A stretch of DNA of 64,000 bases from Nemertoderma westbladi (Eukaryota > Xenacoelomorpha > Nemertodermatida > Nemertodermatidae): contig JAUCBJ010005384.1 of NCBI GenBank assembly GCA_032718475.1, forward strand, positions 1 to 64,000, in the 5' to 3' direction. Made by a program: the position numbers and the translations under genes. Below, in pieces: positions 1 to 10,738 of this stretch (the stretch's first letter is position 1; every line of letters starts with the position of its first letter). Below the pieces are notes generated by a model. It had not been told where the DNA came from. It made no database searches and saw nothing but the letters and a program-made list of their open reading frames with translations.

Positions 1-748
1 GCTGCAATTACGCATCAAACAACCTGGCTTTAAACTCTGTAAATATCAAAACAAACTGGCACGATTGATCTGTGAATACTGCATACTGCTATTTGTTGTC
101 GGTTATTCATTATATTTGTTGATGAATTATTATATTGGAATAACGAGAAATAACCCCGACACCCAATATTCTTGATATACCGAAGGTAAGAGAGAAAGGT
201 TACCAATAACGATTGTGACTTATGTTAAAGTGGTTTGAAGTGAATCTAATGTTATTTGATAGACCCTACATGAGTCAGTCTGTGTTCCTTTTATATGTGA
301 TTAAAATCAGTGAAGATTGGCAGATTAGTGTGCAGTATTGTGCAGCATTGCGTATGAGTGAGTCTGTTAAAGAAGCAATTCCTAAAGAATGCGCCATATA
401 TGTGAATTATAATTAAGCCATATCGTTGTGAGTAGTTTAAGTCATAACTCTGTTTATATAGATAAAGCGCCACGTCCTAAAGGAACTGTTAATATTCCCG
501 AAGGTAAATAATATTGTCAGAGATTATATAATACTGTCAGTCGAATAATACATTAGGCTTACATAGCAACAAAATTAAACCGTCGAACCCAATCTCCCGG
601 GAATATCCAGCGGGTGAATGGTCGCGCACGGATTGGTTTCGACTAGTGTAGTGAATCAAATACTTGTCATAGGCTAAAAAGCGATTTAATATCTAGAAGA
701 CATCTTAATTTGGCGGGTTAAACTGCCAAAGGTCTGAAAGCGCGAACA
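1..748 (+). repeat. Partial LTR, family A (copy 1)
   Basis: This stretch aligns along most of its length with 7121-8188 and, in reverse, with 38409-39605. The shared landmarks in order are a TTGGA-ATAACGA-type block, a CGCCACGTCCTAAAGGAACT block (near 470-490 here) and the end AAAGCGCGAACA. The two other copies begin TGTAAAAGC, end in CA and are flanked by 5-bp target duplications, so this is an LTR. Its start lies before the window, judging from the alignment offset. Whether it is solo or the 3' LTR of an element further left cannot be seen. The ORFs inside it are not coding. Confidence 0.75.
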
Positions 749-1570
749 ACCCTGTTATTATATACAGGCTATATTCCCCCAACTTTGCTTTCCCATACCT
801 CCTCTAAGTCACATATTTTAAAGTAGTTATAGTTAAAATTTGGGTAACAGACGTTTCGGTCTAAGACGTTTTGGCCTAGGACGTTTCGGCCCAATGAATG
901 AAATACAAGATTTGCTTGTCGGACGTTTTCCCAAAGATTCACTTTACTCCCTGAAATAAGCTATTAATAATAAGTTATTCAATATATTTGTTTTGTAGTT
1001 GTTACGTTCGTTACTAGAGGAGTTGTCAGCAGTAGGAACTGCTCCACCTGTTCGAAAGTCGTCAAAATCAAAGTTCTACATTACATTTACTATTACTATT
1101 ACTATTACATCAAATTCTTACAGAAAGTAACCTTCGGTTCCTAATAAATAATAACTAATGTAATATTATTAATATTACTATTTATTAATATAAATTTACA
1201 CCATACTGTAACTTAGAACAAAGATAACATATGCTGACAAATTAACTTTAGTATTATGAAGATGGGGTTTCCCCCATAAAAAAAACATACGTATTTTAAA
1301 ATGTGAGTCAATTAATAAAGTAGTCCTACATTTAAAATACACCGTATTAAATTTATTACTGTATTTTAATGTTGGTCTTAAAAATATAATATAGCAGAAT
1401 AGATAAGAAATATTTCATTAAAATGGCATTGCTAATCATGAGACAGACTGGAAGACATATGGAATGGGATAAAATAAATGCGTATTAAATTTAAAATGAA
1501 ATTAAATATATGAATATTAAAAGGGCCAGAGTAGTGGATGTGAAGTGAAATAAAATATGTATTAATAAAA
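749..1570. other. Non-coding stretch with a short tandem motif
   Basis: There is no gene here. At about 847-895 a 14-15 bp motif around GACGTTTCGGCC is repeated three times in tandem, with a looser fourth copy at about 922 (GGACGTTTTCCC). The rest is AT-rich and shows nothing recognisable. Confidence 0.5.
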
Positions 1571-1722
1571 GCATTAATACAGAGATTATCGCCTGTCCCA
1601 GAAGGTGATATACGGTTATAAAACCTGAAGCAAATAGATCGTATAACTACTGACGCCGCGCCGCAATGCGAAGTAGTTATACATGATTTATTTGCTGAAG
1701 GTGTATGTCTCTGTATTATGTG
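1571..1722. repeat. Imperfect hairpin (possible MITE)
   Basis: Inverted arms 1629-1651 and 1672-1696 (AGCAAATAGATCG against its complement) pair over about 23 bp around a GC-rich loop. The outermost blocks also pair: TAATACAGAGA near 1574 has its complement near 1712. No target duplication was found. A small foldback MITE is the simplest reading. Confidence 0.5.
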
Positions 1723-1963
1723 AAATGTATAATGTAAGAAAGTGTGACTTTGTACCTGAGATACAGTATGATAATACATTATTGTAATAATCTAATGAAA
1801 AAATAACCAATGTCGAATGTATTGTATAAATAGAAACCTACTGTAGGTTATACAGTAGACACAAGAGCATTCGAATAAATAATTAATTATGTTGGAAAGA
1901 TTCAGCAATAAAAAAGGAGAGCTGGAGTACTTGATGAAGCTGAATATTTTATAGAATGATATA

Positions 1964-1982
1964 CCCCCCCCCCCCCACCCCC
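1964..1982. repeat. Poly-C tract
   Basis: A run of thirteen C, then A, then more C. It is one of about ten long G/C homopolymers in this otherwise AT-rich window. The 1.7-2.3 kb region around it holds no recognisable gene. Confidence 0.9.
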
Positions 1983-2150
1983 ATATAGGGGTAAACATTA
2001 ATACAGGAAGCTGAATATTGCGAAGGGTAACTTTTCTTTATTGGGTTCAACGAATAATAAATTACGAAGATCACCAGGATTTCAAGCGAAAGGGACGTTC
2101 CAGACGTCATACCGGTAATCAAGTAGGCCTAATTAATAATGAAAAAAAAA

Positions 2151-2170
2151 GGGGGGGGGGGGGGGGGGGG
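2151..2170. repeat. Poly-G tract (20 nt)
   Basis: Twenty consecutive G following nine A. No gene is associated. Confidence 0.95.
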
Positions 2171-2372
2171 TATAACGGTAATGAAATAATCTATAACTTA
2201 ACTACTGTAAAATATAAAACTCAATTTTCGTAAGGACTCAATAGAATCAAGTTGAACTCGAAGAATCACAAGTGTGCTACACTGTAGCTTGAGGATGGGT
2301 ATTTAAGCCTATCTATAGGCTATAATTTTTTTAGTGGCTTGATGAGGCTCTGACGGATTAAGGTGTAAACGC

Positions 2373-2566
2373 TGTGCCGACAGTGTCGGCATAACGTCCT
2401 GTGCCGACAGTGTTAAGATAATGTGCTGAGTGTCGGCGTTACCTTATGCCCACAGTAGTGTCGGCGTTGCGCTGTGCCGACAGTGTCGGCTTTACGTTGT
2501 GCTGACAGTGTCGGCGTTACGTTGTGCCCACAGTAGTGTCGGCGTTGCGTTGTGCCGACAGTGTCA
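2373..2566. repeat. Minisatellite with palindromic unit
   Basis: About six to seven degenerate copies of a roughly 30-bp unit centred on GCCGACAGTGTCGGC, which is itself an inverted repeat (GCCGAC / GTCGGC). Sequence between the centres varies around GTTACGTTGT. The apparent ORF at 2430-2657 is a by-product of the repeat. Confidence 0.85.
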
Positions 2567-4040
2567 ACATTTTCAAAATTTTCATTTCTCATTTCATTTT
2601 CAACATTTTCAAAAATATTTTGAAAATTTTAGCATGAAAATAAATCTCGGTTTTTAAAACCTAGGTAGGCCTAACTGTTTCCAAGATACAGATGAATTTA
2701 TAAAAATTATAATTGACCCCCCCCCCCCCCCGCGCCCCAGGCCTGATAGGGTTAAAGGGGGCCTTTTATACAGTCCCAATCTCAAGTGCGTGAACTTGGC
2801 CATTTTGGTGACCAAAATAACCAAATAAATGTAGTGTCCCTATGGGCTATTTTGGTCATTTTGGCGAGGCGTTTTAACTCGACTCAGCTAAATCCAGACT
2901 GTCCGTCTCCTTGGCCATCTATTTGGTTGCTCTGACGAAGTGTCGGCTCGCTTTCATTATTATTATTGACAGATTGTTAACTTACGCGGAGCTGAGCCTT
3001 CTTGCAGTACTGGAGACCACCCACTGAGGCATTGATACAGCACACAGGCTATTAAAGGAGTTGAATGCGGCTTTGTTAAAGGAGGAGAATGTATATTAAT
3101 AATCTGATTGTCTGTGTTATTATTAGATAGGCCTAATCCACGTCTCACCTTATCCTGCCCCTTTGTGTAGCTTCAGTATAGAGTCATTATGAAATAGCGA
3201 AACTGTCTGAAGGCGTCGTAATTCTGGTCCGATAGTATCTGGGTCTGTTACATGGCGAGAGGGCTATTAAATGGCGACACTCTGTCTCGAACGAGTTCGG
3301 CTAAGAATTCCTGAGACCTTTGTACACAATGAGTCTAGCGGTATTGAAGCTGTAAGCCTCACTGACAACCTGTGTAGTCCTACAAGAGGCTAGGCCTAAC
3401 TATCTCGCCAATCATAGCTGGCTCAGGACTTACATCTAACTTTTGCGCCACTTTGGGTAATTAAAAATGATACTTTAGATCCAATGAGGAAATAAAATAT
3501 CGTGGGACATTAGATGCTGAATATTCAGCTTAAATTTAGTTTGGTAGCGGTAACAGTTACATTTAGGCAGTAGGCCTACACACATTAGGTAAGTGGTAGG
3601 TTAGGATTTGTAAGAATGATCCAACAGTATTATTGTTTGATTACTTTTTGATTCCTATACTTTAGTATTACTTTCCTCAACTTTTAATAATATGAAATTT
3701 TTCAATATAAAATAAATGTATAAGTCTTACAATATAACACTTTAGAAAAGATTATTACAGTACTGTAGTAAGAGACCGCCTTATGCGATTTTTTGAGATG
3801 AGAACTGTAATCTTATCAAGTTGTCGACAATATATATTTTTCTCTTTAAGGAAATATAACTAATGGATAAAATATATTTCATCTCTGTGTTTTATACTTC
3901 TGCCGGTGTAGTTTGCTATTGATTGCCATTACCGCTCTCTTCAAAGAATTCAATGTTAGCACTTTGTTACTTTGTTGAGTATATATAATGCACTGCGTAT
4001 AGACACACAATGTAGGTTGTCTAGACGTCTAGACTATTAT
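2567..4040. other. Non-coding stretch
   Basis: No gene is recognised. It holds a 15-nt poly-C tract at 2717-2731 and a locally repetitive stretch of TTTTGGTCA-type words at about 2800-2870. The rest is AT-rich and without convincing ORFs. Confidence 0.5.
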
Positions 4041-4230
4041 AGACTTTGTGACGGGATCAAGGGATCCCGACCGGTTTGATAAGCTACGCGTCACCGTGTA
4101 ATTGAGAAAGATAGTTTGCTCTGATATTGTTATAGATTGAATAAACGGATAATATATGATAACACAGTATATGATAACATAATATAAATTGGTAGTATAA
4201 TGATAATATATCTAATGTGTACTGATAGTG

Positions 4231-4446
4231 ATTGGGTGTCGTTAGTTCCAAAGTACATTAGTTCCAAACCGCAAACGTCATTAGTTCCAAAGGGGGTGTC
4301 ATTAGTTCCAAACAGGATGCGACATTAGTTCCAATCAAGAAACGTCGTTAGTTCCAAAGGGGGCGTCGTTAGTTCCAAAGGGGGCGTCGTTAGTTCCAAA
4401 GGGGGCGTCGTTAGTTCCAAATGGGGATGTCATTAGTTCCAAAAAT
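4231..4446. repeat. MULE left terminal repeat array
   Basis: About ten copies of a GTCATTAGTTCCAAA-type word, often spaced by GGGGGC or GGGGGT. The first about 100 bp match the right terminus in reverse, including the unequal spacing of the first four copies. The array form suggests multiple transposase-binding sites, which is inference. Confidence 0.85.
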
Positions 4447-4490
4447 AGAAATGGGAATTAATTTCAATATTACAATAAGTAACCGTTAAC

Positions 4491-4570
4491 AGATTTAATC
4501 AGATTTAATCCTATTTAATCAGATTTAATCCTATTTAATCAGATTTAATCCTATTTAATCAGATTTAATA
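4491..4570. repeat. 20-bp tandem repeat inside the MULE
   Basis: About four copies of CTATTTAATCAGATTTAATC lie just downstream of the transposase stop codon, in the element's 3' flank. Confidence 0.9.
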
Positions 4571-4624
4571 AGTTGGTGTTATAAAGTTAAAGTGATGGTA
4601 GTGGTATTATAAAGTTAAAGCTGC

Positions 4625-6112
4625 CTAGTGGTTGCCCAGGAGATGTTGTATATGATCGAGGTAAGCATAGACAACTGGGCGTGGAATTGGCGTAGCTTGG
4701 ACAGCATAGTAGTCTATCTGCACACGTAACTGCGCCTTCGCCTCCGTGATCTGGATGTCTACCATGACATCCCGCTCTCTGCGTTTGCGAGCCAGAACGT
4801 TCCCAGCTTCTAGATTCCTCGCACGCACCAAGTAGGAATTGTGCCACAGCTGCGCTTGTTGAATGAAATCTCCCAGCTCCGGATGGCGGTGTGAAAACCG
4901 ATGCTGAAGGGAATTATGCCACCCCTCAGCGTGGTTTGTAGTACGGGGGCCATCATTATCCCAGTTGTTCCATAATGGAATGAAGTTGGGTCGCAACCAG
5001 TAGTTGGTATAGTATTGACAGAACTCGATCAGGTGAACGTTTATAGTTGCATTAGGGAGGACAGGAACTTCACCTAAAATGTCCACAGCAACTTGGAGAA
5101 CTAGCCAAACTGGAAGGAGGCACAGAGCAACCAATCTTCTCATCCAAATTCTAATTCGCTCTTCCTGCTGACAAGGAATAGCCAGGCCCAGCTTGTCCCT
5201 TCTCTCATTTAGGTTTTTCATGTAGTGAAAAACGCAGCCCTGAACCTGAACTTCAGGTAACTCCACACCAATAGCATTAATGGCACTCTGCTCGAAGTCC
5301 AAGTGCCACGAAACTCCAGGAATCTCGTGACAACCAGGCACTAAAAGCAAATTCTCCCGGATCCGCTCGAACAAGTACATATACGTTTGTTGTTCCTTGT
5401 TTGGTAGCAAAGCATAGACAAGTGGAATAGACTCGAGATTGTTGTCTTTATCTGGAATAAATCCATGTATAGTGTAGAGTTGTTCAAATGGATAGGGAAC
5501 TATTGGTTGGTATTTAAAGTTACCATCCATGACAATGTGCCGTGATCTTAAGAGGCGTGCAAAATCAGGCATGGCAGAGAGTATTATAATCTTAGGATCT
5601 TCAGGATGTTGTGGACGATAAACCATGAGTAATTCGTTTTGACAAGCATCCCCCGGATTGGCAAAACGCCCCCTGTGAGTTAGCGTTAGAGCAAATGGAA
5701 TGTTGAAAATATCCTCCACTTTTGGAACACTTCGACGGCGACCTCGCTGATAGGACCTTTGTACGGAGTTAAAGGAGGGCATTTTATCCTCAATAGCCTG
5801 CCTTTCAAACTCTTCTAAATCCGGATGGGAACTCTGGATCTCAGCTAGAGCATCATTATAGGCGACCCGAGGGCGCTTCCCGGTACTACGAATCACCTGT
5901 CTCGTCTTTCGATTTATTTGCTGAGCGGCAACGTTTTCCTTACCAAGAGCTGCGCAGTAGTGCGGACGATTCGGGTTCACCGGGTCAACCATAATTCTAT
6001 CGCCTTTAACCGTGATGCATGGAGGTGGTGGAAGAGAATGGTCCCCATCTTTCGCTAGCTTGCACAATTTGCACTTGTAGTATAATGCATTCTCCGTTTT
6101 CGCTTTGAACAT
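4625..6112 (-). CDS. MULE transposase with N-terminal FLYWCH-like zinc finger
   Basis: A 495-aa intact ORF with an ATG start. It would excise and reinsert the surrounding element in the nucleus. The N-terminus has a C-x2-C pair (C14, C17) and a later H51-x-C53, the pattern of FLYWCH/WRKY-like DNA-binding fingers common in animal MULE proteins. The MULE domain follows at about 165-410. It shows the probable catalytic triad: D196 in HIVMDGNFK, D272 in WHLDFEQSA and E396 in NHAEGWHN. CVFHYMKN (about 293-300) is the usual family signature after the second Asp. No C-terminal SWIM finger is seen. Length is normal for the family. A short upstream ORF (6055-6279) in another frame might be an extra exon but is not supported. 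Confidence 0.9.
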   Translation of the reverse strand: MFKAKTENALYYKCKLCKLAKDGDHSLPPPPCITVKGDRIMVDPVNPNRPHYCAALGKENVAAQQINRKTRQVIRSTGKRPRVAYNDALAEIQSSHPDLEEFERQAIEDKMPSFNSVQRSYQRGRRRSVPKVEDIFNIPFALTLTHRGRFANPGDACQNELLMVYRPQHPEDPKIIILSAMPDFARLLRSRHIVMDGNFKYQPIVPYPFEQLYTIHGFIPDKDNNLESIPLVYALLPNKEQQTYMYLFERIRENLLLVPGCHEIPGVSWHLDFEQSAINAIGVELPEVQVQGCVFHYMKNLNERRDKLGLAIPCQQEERIRIWMRRLVALCLLPVWLVLQVAVDILGEVPVLPNATINVHLIEFCQYYTNYWLRPNFIPLWNNWDNDGPRTTNHAEGWHNSLQHRFSHRHPELGDFIQQAQLWHNSYLVRARNLEAGNVLARKRRERDVMVDIQITEAKAQLRVQIDYYAVQATPIPRPVVYAYLDHIQHLLGNH

Positions 6113-6688
6113 GAATTGCAGAATCTGACCATTTCCACAAGGCTATGACAGCAACGGGTGTTTTCCGGATTTAGAGTTTTGGGTGAATGCTTCGAATGAG
6201 CCAAAGTCTTCTTGAGCCATGGTGGATTAAACCTTGCGTATATGTGCTTATGGCTAAGGCCTAACAGTATGCTATACACTAGACCTACAGATATAGGCTA
6301 CAGGTACTAAAGTGATAATAAATTAATAATGATGTGCAAAATTATACCGAAGGCCTATATATTATGCATTCTACCGGTACCGACCGGTACAGTATCTCTA
6401 TTATGAATGCCTATGTCTATAGCCAACGAAAACTATTCAAATAATAGTTTTTTGATATCATGCTCTTTCTAGCTATTACCAGTACTCAAGCATTCTGCAT
6501 TCTGGTGTCTATTACGGTATTCGTACGGTATGAACTTCCTGACTAGAACTGGATACCGGTAATGTACACAAGCATTCATATTCATACGGTATGGACTTCC
6601 TGACTAGAACCAGATACCGGTAATGTACTCAAAGCATTCAGGTTTTTTTGATTTAACTATCAGTATATAATTATACAGTAGAATTTTC
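6113..6688. other. MULE 5' flank
   Basis: Non-coding sequence between the transposase ATG and the right terminal array. It contains a duplicated block of about 60 bp, at about 6515-6565 and 6575-6635, each with CGGTATG, GACTTCCTGACTAGAAC and GATACCGGTAATGTAC. It may hold the promoter, but nothing specific is visible. Confidence 0.5.
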
Positions 6689-6870
6689 TTTGGAACTAAT
6701 GACACCCTCTTTGGAACTAACGACGACCCCTTTTGGAACTAACGACACTTCTCTTTGGAACTAACGACTCTTTGGAACTAATGACACCCCCTTTGGAACT
6801 AATGACGTTTCCGAATTGGAACTAATGACGCTTTGGAACTAAGGTACTTTGGAACTAATGTCGTGATGCC
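6689..6870. repeat. MULE right terminal repeat array
   Basis: Nine copies of TTTGGAACTAATGAC or TTTGGAACTAACGAC with variable spacers, ending at GATGCC directly before the 9-bp target duplication. Read in reverse it matches the left terminus. Confidence 0.85.
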
Positions 6871-7120
6871 CTGATAGTGTCAGTGACGGTGCGAAATGTC
6901 ACCGGTCTGCACTGAGTGACTGAGTAAACTAAACTGGCATGTGAATATACTGATAATATATCTAATCACCCTTACGGTACTGTGGCCTTATTACTTAGCG
7001 GATGCTCTCCCGGTCTCCCATTGGCCTATAACCCACTTCACGCCTCTCCCCTCTCTGGGAGTGTTTCCCCCCCCCCCCCCCCGCTGTTGGTTATCTGCCC
7101 TCTCGAGGCGGTTTGACCTC

Positions 7121-8188
7121 TGTAAAAGCTTTTGCGGACATAATTCATTTTTACGCAATGTGCAGAATACTCTAAAATAGCCCTAAAATTATTCAACTAC
7201 GCGTCGGAAAGGAATTAGAACCAGGATGACGAAATCTGTCAGCTGATTCTCTGTGTACGTGGAGGTTTCTTTGTTCCGGCTTTTAGCCAATCAGAGCAAT
7301 TTTCACTTTACGGCTAACAGAGCCCTACCTGAGAAACTCGCGCAATGCATGATGGTTATTATTATTTTTCTGAGAATTAGATTCAACTCAGAATTCTGTG
7401 CTTCCGTACGGAAGTTTCAGACTTTGGCCCGGAAACATCTGATGGCCTTGGTTATAAGAACGTAAATCTATTAACCTGAATGCATATTACTGAACACCTT
7501 AACTCATTTCATACAACTGAATCACCGCACTATTTTATTTCTGTTTTATATAATATTAAGTGTTGTTATATTAATGGATGTTGATGTTATATTTGGAGAA
7601 TACCGATAAATAATCATAAACCCCTCAATCTTCTTGATTACTGAGGTAAGAGGAAACGAGTCTACCGGTAGCAACTGCGACTTAAATTATAGTGGTTTTG
7701 TGTGAATTAAATGCTATTTCATAATCCCTACGTGTGTCAGTTGCAATCCTCCTTATATATGATCAAATTCAGTGACGGTCGTGAAGTAGTGTGAAGTAGT
7801 GTGAAGGTTAATAAAGCATCTCCTAAAGAATGCGCTATTTACGAAACTCAGTAGCCATCTAGTTGTGATTAGTATAAGTCATAACTCTGTTTTTATACTT
7901 AAAGCGCCACGTCCTAAAGGAACTATTAATATTTCCCCGAAAGTGAATATAGTTGTCAGAAATTATATAGAGCGATCAGTCGAATAATACAGTAGGTCTA
8001 CACTGCAATACTTCCCAAGGAGTCCGAATCCAGTCTCCCACACCGTGGATCATACGCCGCGCACGGACTGGCTTCGGCAGATGTAACTTCAGTACACCAG
8101 GTAATTGGTAAAGGTTAAAGTCGATTTATAAACAAAAGGACAATTAAAATTGGCAGGTTAAACTGCTAAAGGTCTGAAAGCGCGAACA
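7121..8188 (+). repeat. Solo LTR, family A (copy 2)
   Basis: It begins TGTAAAAGCTTTTGCGG and ends AAAGCGCGAACA. The flanks carry the 5-bp duplication ACCTC (7116-7120 and 8189-8193). The 1068-bp length, TG...CA ends and absence of an internal region identify a solo LTR. It shares most of its sequence with 1-748 and with the reverse of 38409-39605. The family's internal region is not in this window, so its superfamily is unknown. Confidence 0.9.
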
Positions 8189-8348
8189 ACCTCCCTTTGT
8201 GTGGCTCTTGGGGTGTATGTTGTCCCGTTATTGGGTGTGATACGAGATTGATTGTTATTAATCTCGTATCTCCAATATTGCTGAAAAAAGGGCGCCACTT
8301 CCCAACTTTATGGGGATAGTGAGCGGAATTGAATCAGCTCACAGACTT

Positions 8349-8929
8349 CTAGACTATTATAGTCTAGACGTTTATGCTGTATTAGCATAAGATAAGGTAA
8401 TATGTTTTATTGGAGGAGAGATTTTGGGTAGAGTATGGAATCACCAGTGAATTTGTGTATTCATTCAATTATTGTTTACTTTCAATCAGTTTTAATATTG
8501 AAATCAATCAGTTGTATTTTCATTTCGGAGTGAAATACGCCGTGAAATAAAGTGAATTGAGTGATGGATTATGGGGTGCTATATCCTGTGTCACGACGTG
8601 AAATAAAGTAAAATTATTCTTACACTTACAGTATGATTGAACAGCACGTTTGCGATTTCTTCAGAACTGTCGCCATATTAGATCCCCTTCCAGTGGTCCA
8701 TGAAGTAATGAAGACTGTACCTCGGCATTGGAAGTTTTGATTTCAGCCGATCAACATCAATATTTTAGCTCCAAACTCCAGGTACAGTATTGTCCTATGG
8801 TGATCAGCCATTGACCAAATCATCACCCTTGTGGAGGTTTCATCCTCATGTTTTTAATGGTTTATTAGTCATTGTGCCAAGATCCCGTGTTGCCAGCAAC
8901 CTACCATTGCTTCCTTCTAAGAGCCATTT
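8349..8929. other. Non-coding stretch
   Basis: No gene is seen. The first bases repeat a TCTAGACTATTATAG palindromic word that also lies just left of the solo LTR, at 4026-4043. Confidence 0.4.
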
Positions 8930-9690
8930 AACTTATGTAGTAGTGATGCACACCCAACCCATATCATATTAGGTCATCTGGGGTATGATAGCACCCTTGG
9001 TAAAATTCGCTCTCGCTTTTGGTTTCCTCGAGGCCGTTCACTGGTACGAAAGATAATATTGTCCTGGTTGTCATAGATATCGGGTACTTCCATACAATAG
9101 GGCAGAGTCAGCATTGAAACCATTTCGGACTCTACCAATTACTCCTTTCAGAACTTTGGGCATTGACTTCTTTGGCCCTCTCTATCTGAAGGATAGCGAT
9201 ATGAAAGCTCCAACCACTCTTATAGCTATCTGAAATTCATTGGGTCGCCTAGTTTGACCATTGATCAAAACAGAGATCCACTCAGATAATACAGAACACT
9301 TCGCAAATTATTAGTGATGCGCCAACTCAATCGATTGGCGTTTTATTCCCGCTCGGATCCCAGAATGGGGTGGCTTCTATGAATGCCTTATCAGTATTAT
9401 GACATTCTCCCTACGTTCTGTATGTCGGAAAGTTAAGTTGACCATGCATCAATTAGAAGCTGTGTTATGTGAAATTGAGGCTATTGTTAACCTCCAACCC
9501 TTCACTCCTATATCTGATGACCCAGAGACAACCCCATCAAGTTTCCTTTATGGACAATCACCAGCTGATATTGGTATTGAACTTTCTACTATTGACTCTC
9601 CTGCTTTACGGGGTGCGTTGAAAGTGCGTGATAATACGATTGTCAGTTTTGGCGCCTGTTTTCGAAGCATTACCTGGAGAATTTGAGCAC
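8930..9690 (+). pseudogene. Decayed BEL/Pao integrase relic
   Basis: Translation in shifting frames gives the order of a BEL/Pao integrase: an H2C2-region remnant (HLGYDSTLGKIRSRFWFPRG at about 8972-9031), then LPITPFRTLGIDFFGPLY at about 9135-9186, and finally the C-terminal part (9399-9686) with MHQLEAVLCEIEAIVNLQP and PSSFLYGQSP, which match the family pattern E-x-E-x3-N-x-R/Q-P ... P-x-x-F-L-x-G. Several stops and frame changes separate the blocks, so it is not functional. No gag or RT lies beside it. Confidence 0.7.
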
Positions 9691-9925
9691 ATGGCGCACC
9701 ACTGGATCAAGTGGTACTTCGCCCACCTTGTGGGCTCTTGTCTTAGTTTAAAGTCGAGAACTAACCGCTCTATTATTTTTTGGAGGTTTCTACTCCAACT
9801 AAATCGCGGTTCGAATGACGGTGCTGTTTGATTCTGTGGGATCAATAGAATATCAATAATAAAAAAAATCAGGGGCTAATAAAATGGCAGCTGGCTTTGA
9901 AATTAATACTCCATATCTCAAGAAC

Positions 9926-9991
9926 CTGTGGCCTAGTGGTTGTTGTCTCGGCTTCCACCTCGAGGTCCGAGGTTCAAATCCGACACCACGC
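9926..9991 (+). repeat. tRNA-like SINE head
   Basis: An A-box-like word TGGCCTAGTGG (9929-9939) is followed 31 bp later by a B-box GGTTCAAATCC (9971-9981), and an end CACCACG could pair with a 5' GTGG. Stem pairing is too imperfect for a functional tRNA, so a tRNA-derived SINE promoter is more likely. Confidence 0.55.
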
Positions 9992-10089
9992 TGAAGATAC
10001 TGAGTAAGGTCGAAACGCGTACGTGGTTTGGAGAGATATGAGATATTAATTTTAAGAAAAATTACGCGATTCCTAAATTTGTACACTAC

Positions 10090-10738
10090 CCGGTTAAAAA
10101 GTACGCATGTGATGGGATTAGTCCTACAATTGCGCCAATAAAAGATAAGTTATTTTCGGTAAAATAAACTTATCATTCGAGGTTAAGACCCCTAGATTCC
10201 TTCCTACTGATGCTTTTTGGCAGACTGTACAATAAGCCTCACCAACATTTCGATTTATAGTTATTATGTAACAAACAAAAGAAATTAGTCAATCATTTGG
10301 AAAGAAGTGTCTAACGGTTTATAATGATATAACATTCCTTTGTTTTTAGGGGCTATTCCAAGATTATTAATTTATTAATAAGATGATTGGCATAAATCAA
10401 TCCTTTCAATAGGGTAATTACTAATACATCTACATATATTTATTTATTTGGTTTTTTAATTATTCCTAATTTCCTTTGATTCGGAGTTACAACAAAGATA
10501 TTTATTATTAGAAAGAAAGGCCTAACACAGCATCACTATCAAAATATTATTATCATTGGTCACTTATGACAAAACCTGAGCTGAAATGGAACTTAACATG
10601 TGTTCCAGATTTGATTCATAAATCAAGGTTTATTTATCTAAAGTCTAAGATTTATCTATCAAACTTATTCTTTCCAAGTTATTGTCATTCCCATTTAATA
10701 AAAATATCCATCCAATTTATTGTCATTTGACTCACAGA
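10090..10738. other. Upstream region of the transporter
   Basis: AT-rich and without ORFs of note. It probably holds 5' untranslated and promoter sequence of the transporter, but no specific element can be defended. Confidence 0.35.

Larger units (their letters stand above)
4231..6870 (-). mobile_element. Complete Mutator-like DNA transposon (MULE)
   Basis: A 2640-bp element bounded by the 9-bp target duplication CTGATAGTG (4222-4230 and 6871-6879), the size typical of Mutator elements. The ends are inverted repeats of about 200 bp built from tandem copies of a roughly 20-bp word around CATTAGTTCCAAA (left) and TTTGGAACTAATG (right). Inside lies one intact transposase ORF on minus. An exact duplication, preserved ends and an open ORF suggest recent insertion; activity is not shown. 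It sits inside the solo BEL-like LTR. Confidence 0.92.
4047..8343 (-). repeat. Solo BEL-like LTR, broken by two nested insertions
   Basis: It begins TGTGACGGGATC and ends GAATCAGCTCACA, matching the two ends of the LTRs at 53418-53951 and 59629-60162. It is flanked by the 5-bp duplication GACTT (4042-4046 and 8344-8348). Without the Mutator-like element (4231-6870 plus a 9-bp duplication) and the family A LTR (7121-8188 plus a 5-bp duplication), about 575 bp remain, close to the 534 bp of the young LTRs. Sequence similarity is only moderate, so this is an older subfamily member. Strand is given by analogy with the gag-bearing copy, which is transcribed on minus. No internal region is attached, so it is a solo LTR. 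Confidence 0.85.

Noticed and set aside
2430-2657. 75-aa Cys/Val-rich ORF
   Set aside because: It reads the palindromic minisatellite; the peptide repeats simply reflect the DNA unit.
6055-6279. First exon of the MULE transposase
   Set aside because: It overlaps the transposase start in another frame and no convincing splice pair was found; the 495-aa ORF already starts with ATG and an N-terminal zinc finger.
9926-9991. A functional tRNA gene
   Set aside because: A- and B-box words are present, but acceptor and D stems do not pair properly. A SINE head fits better.
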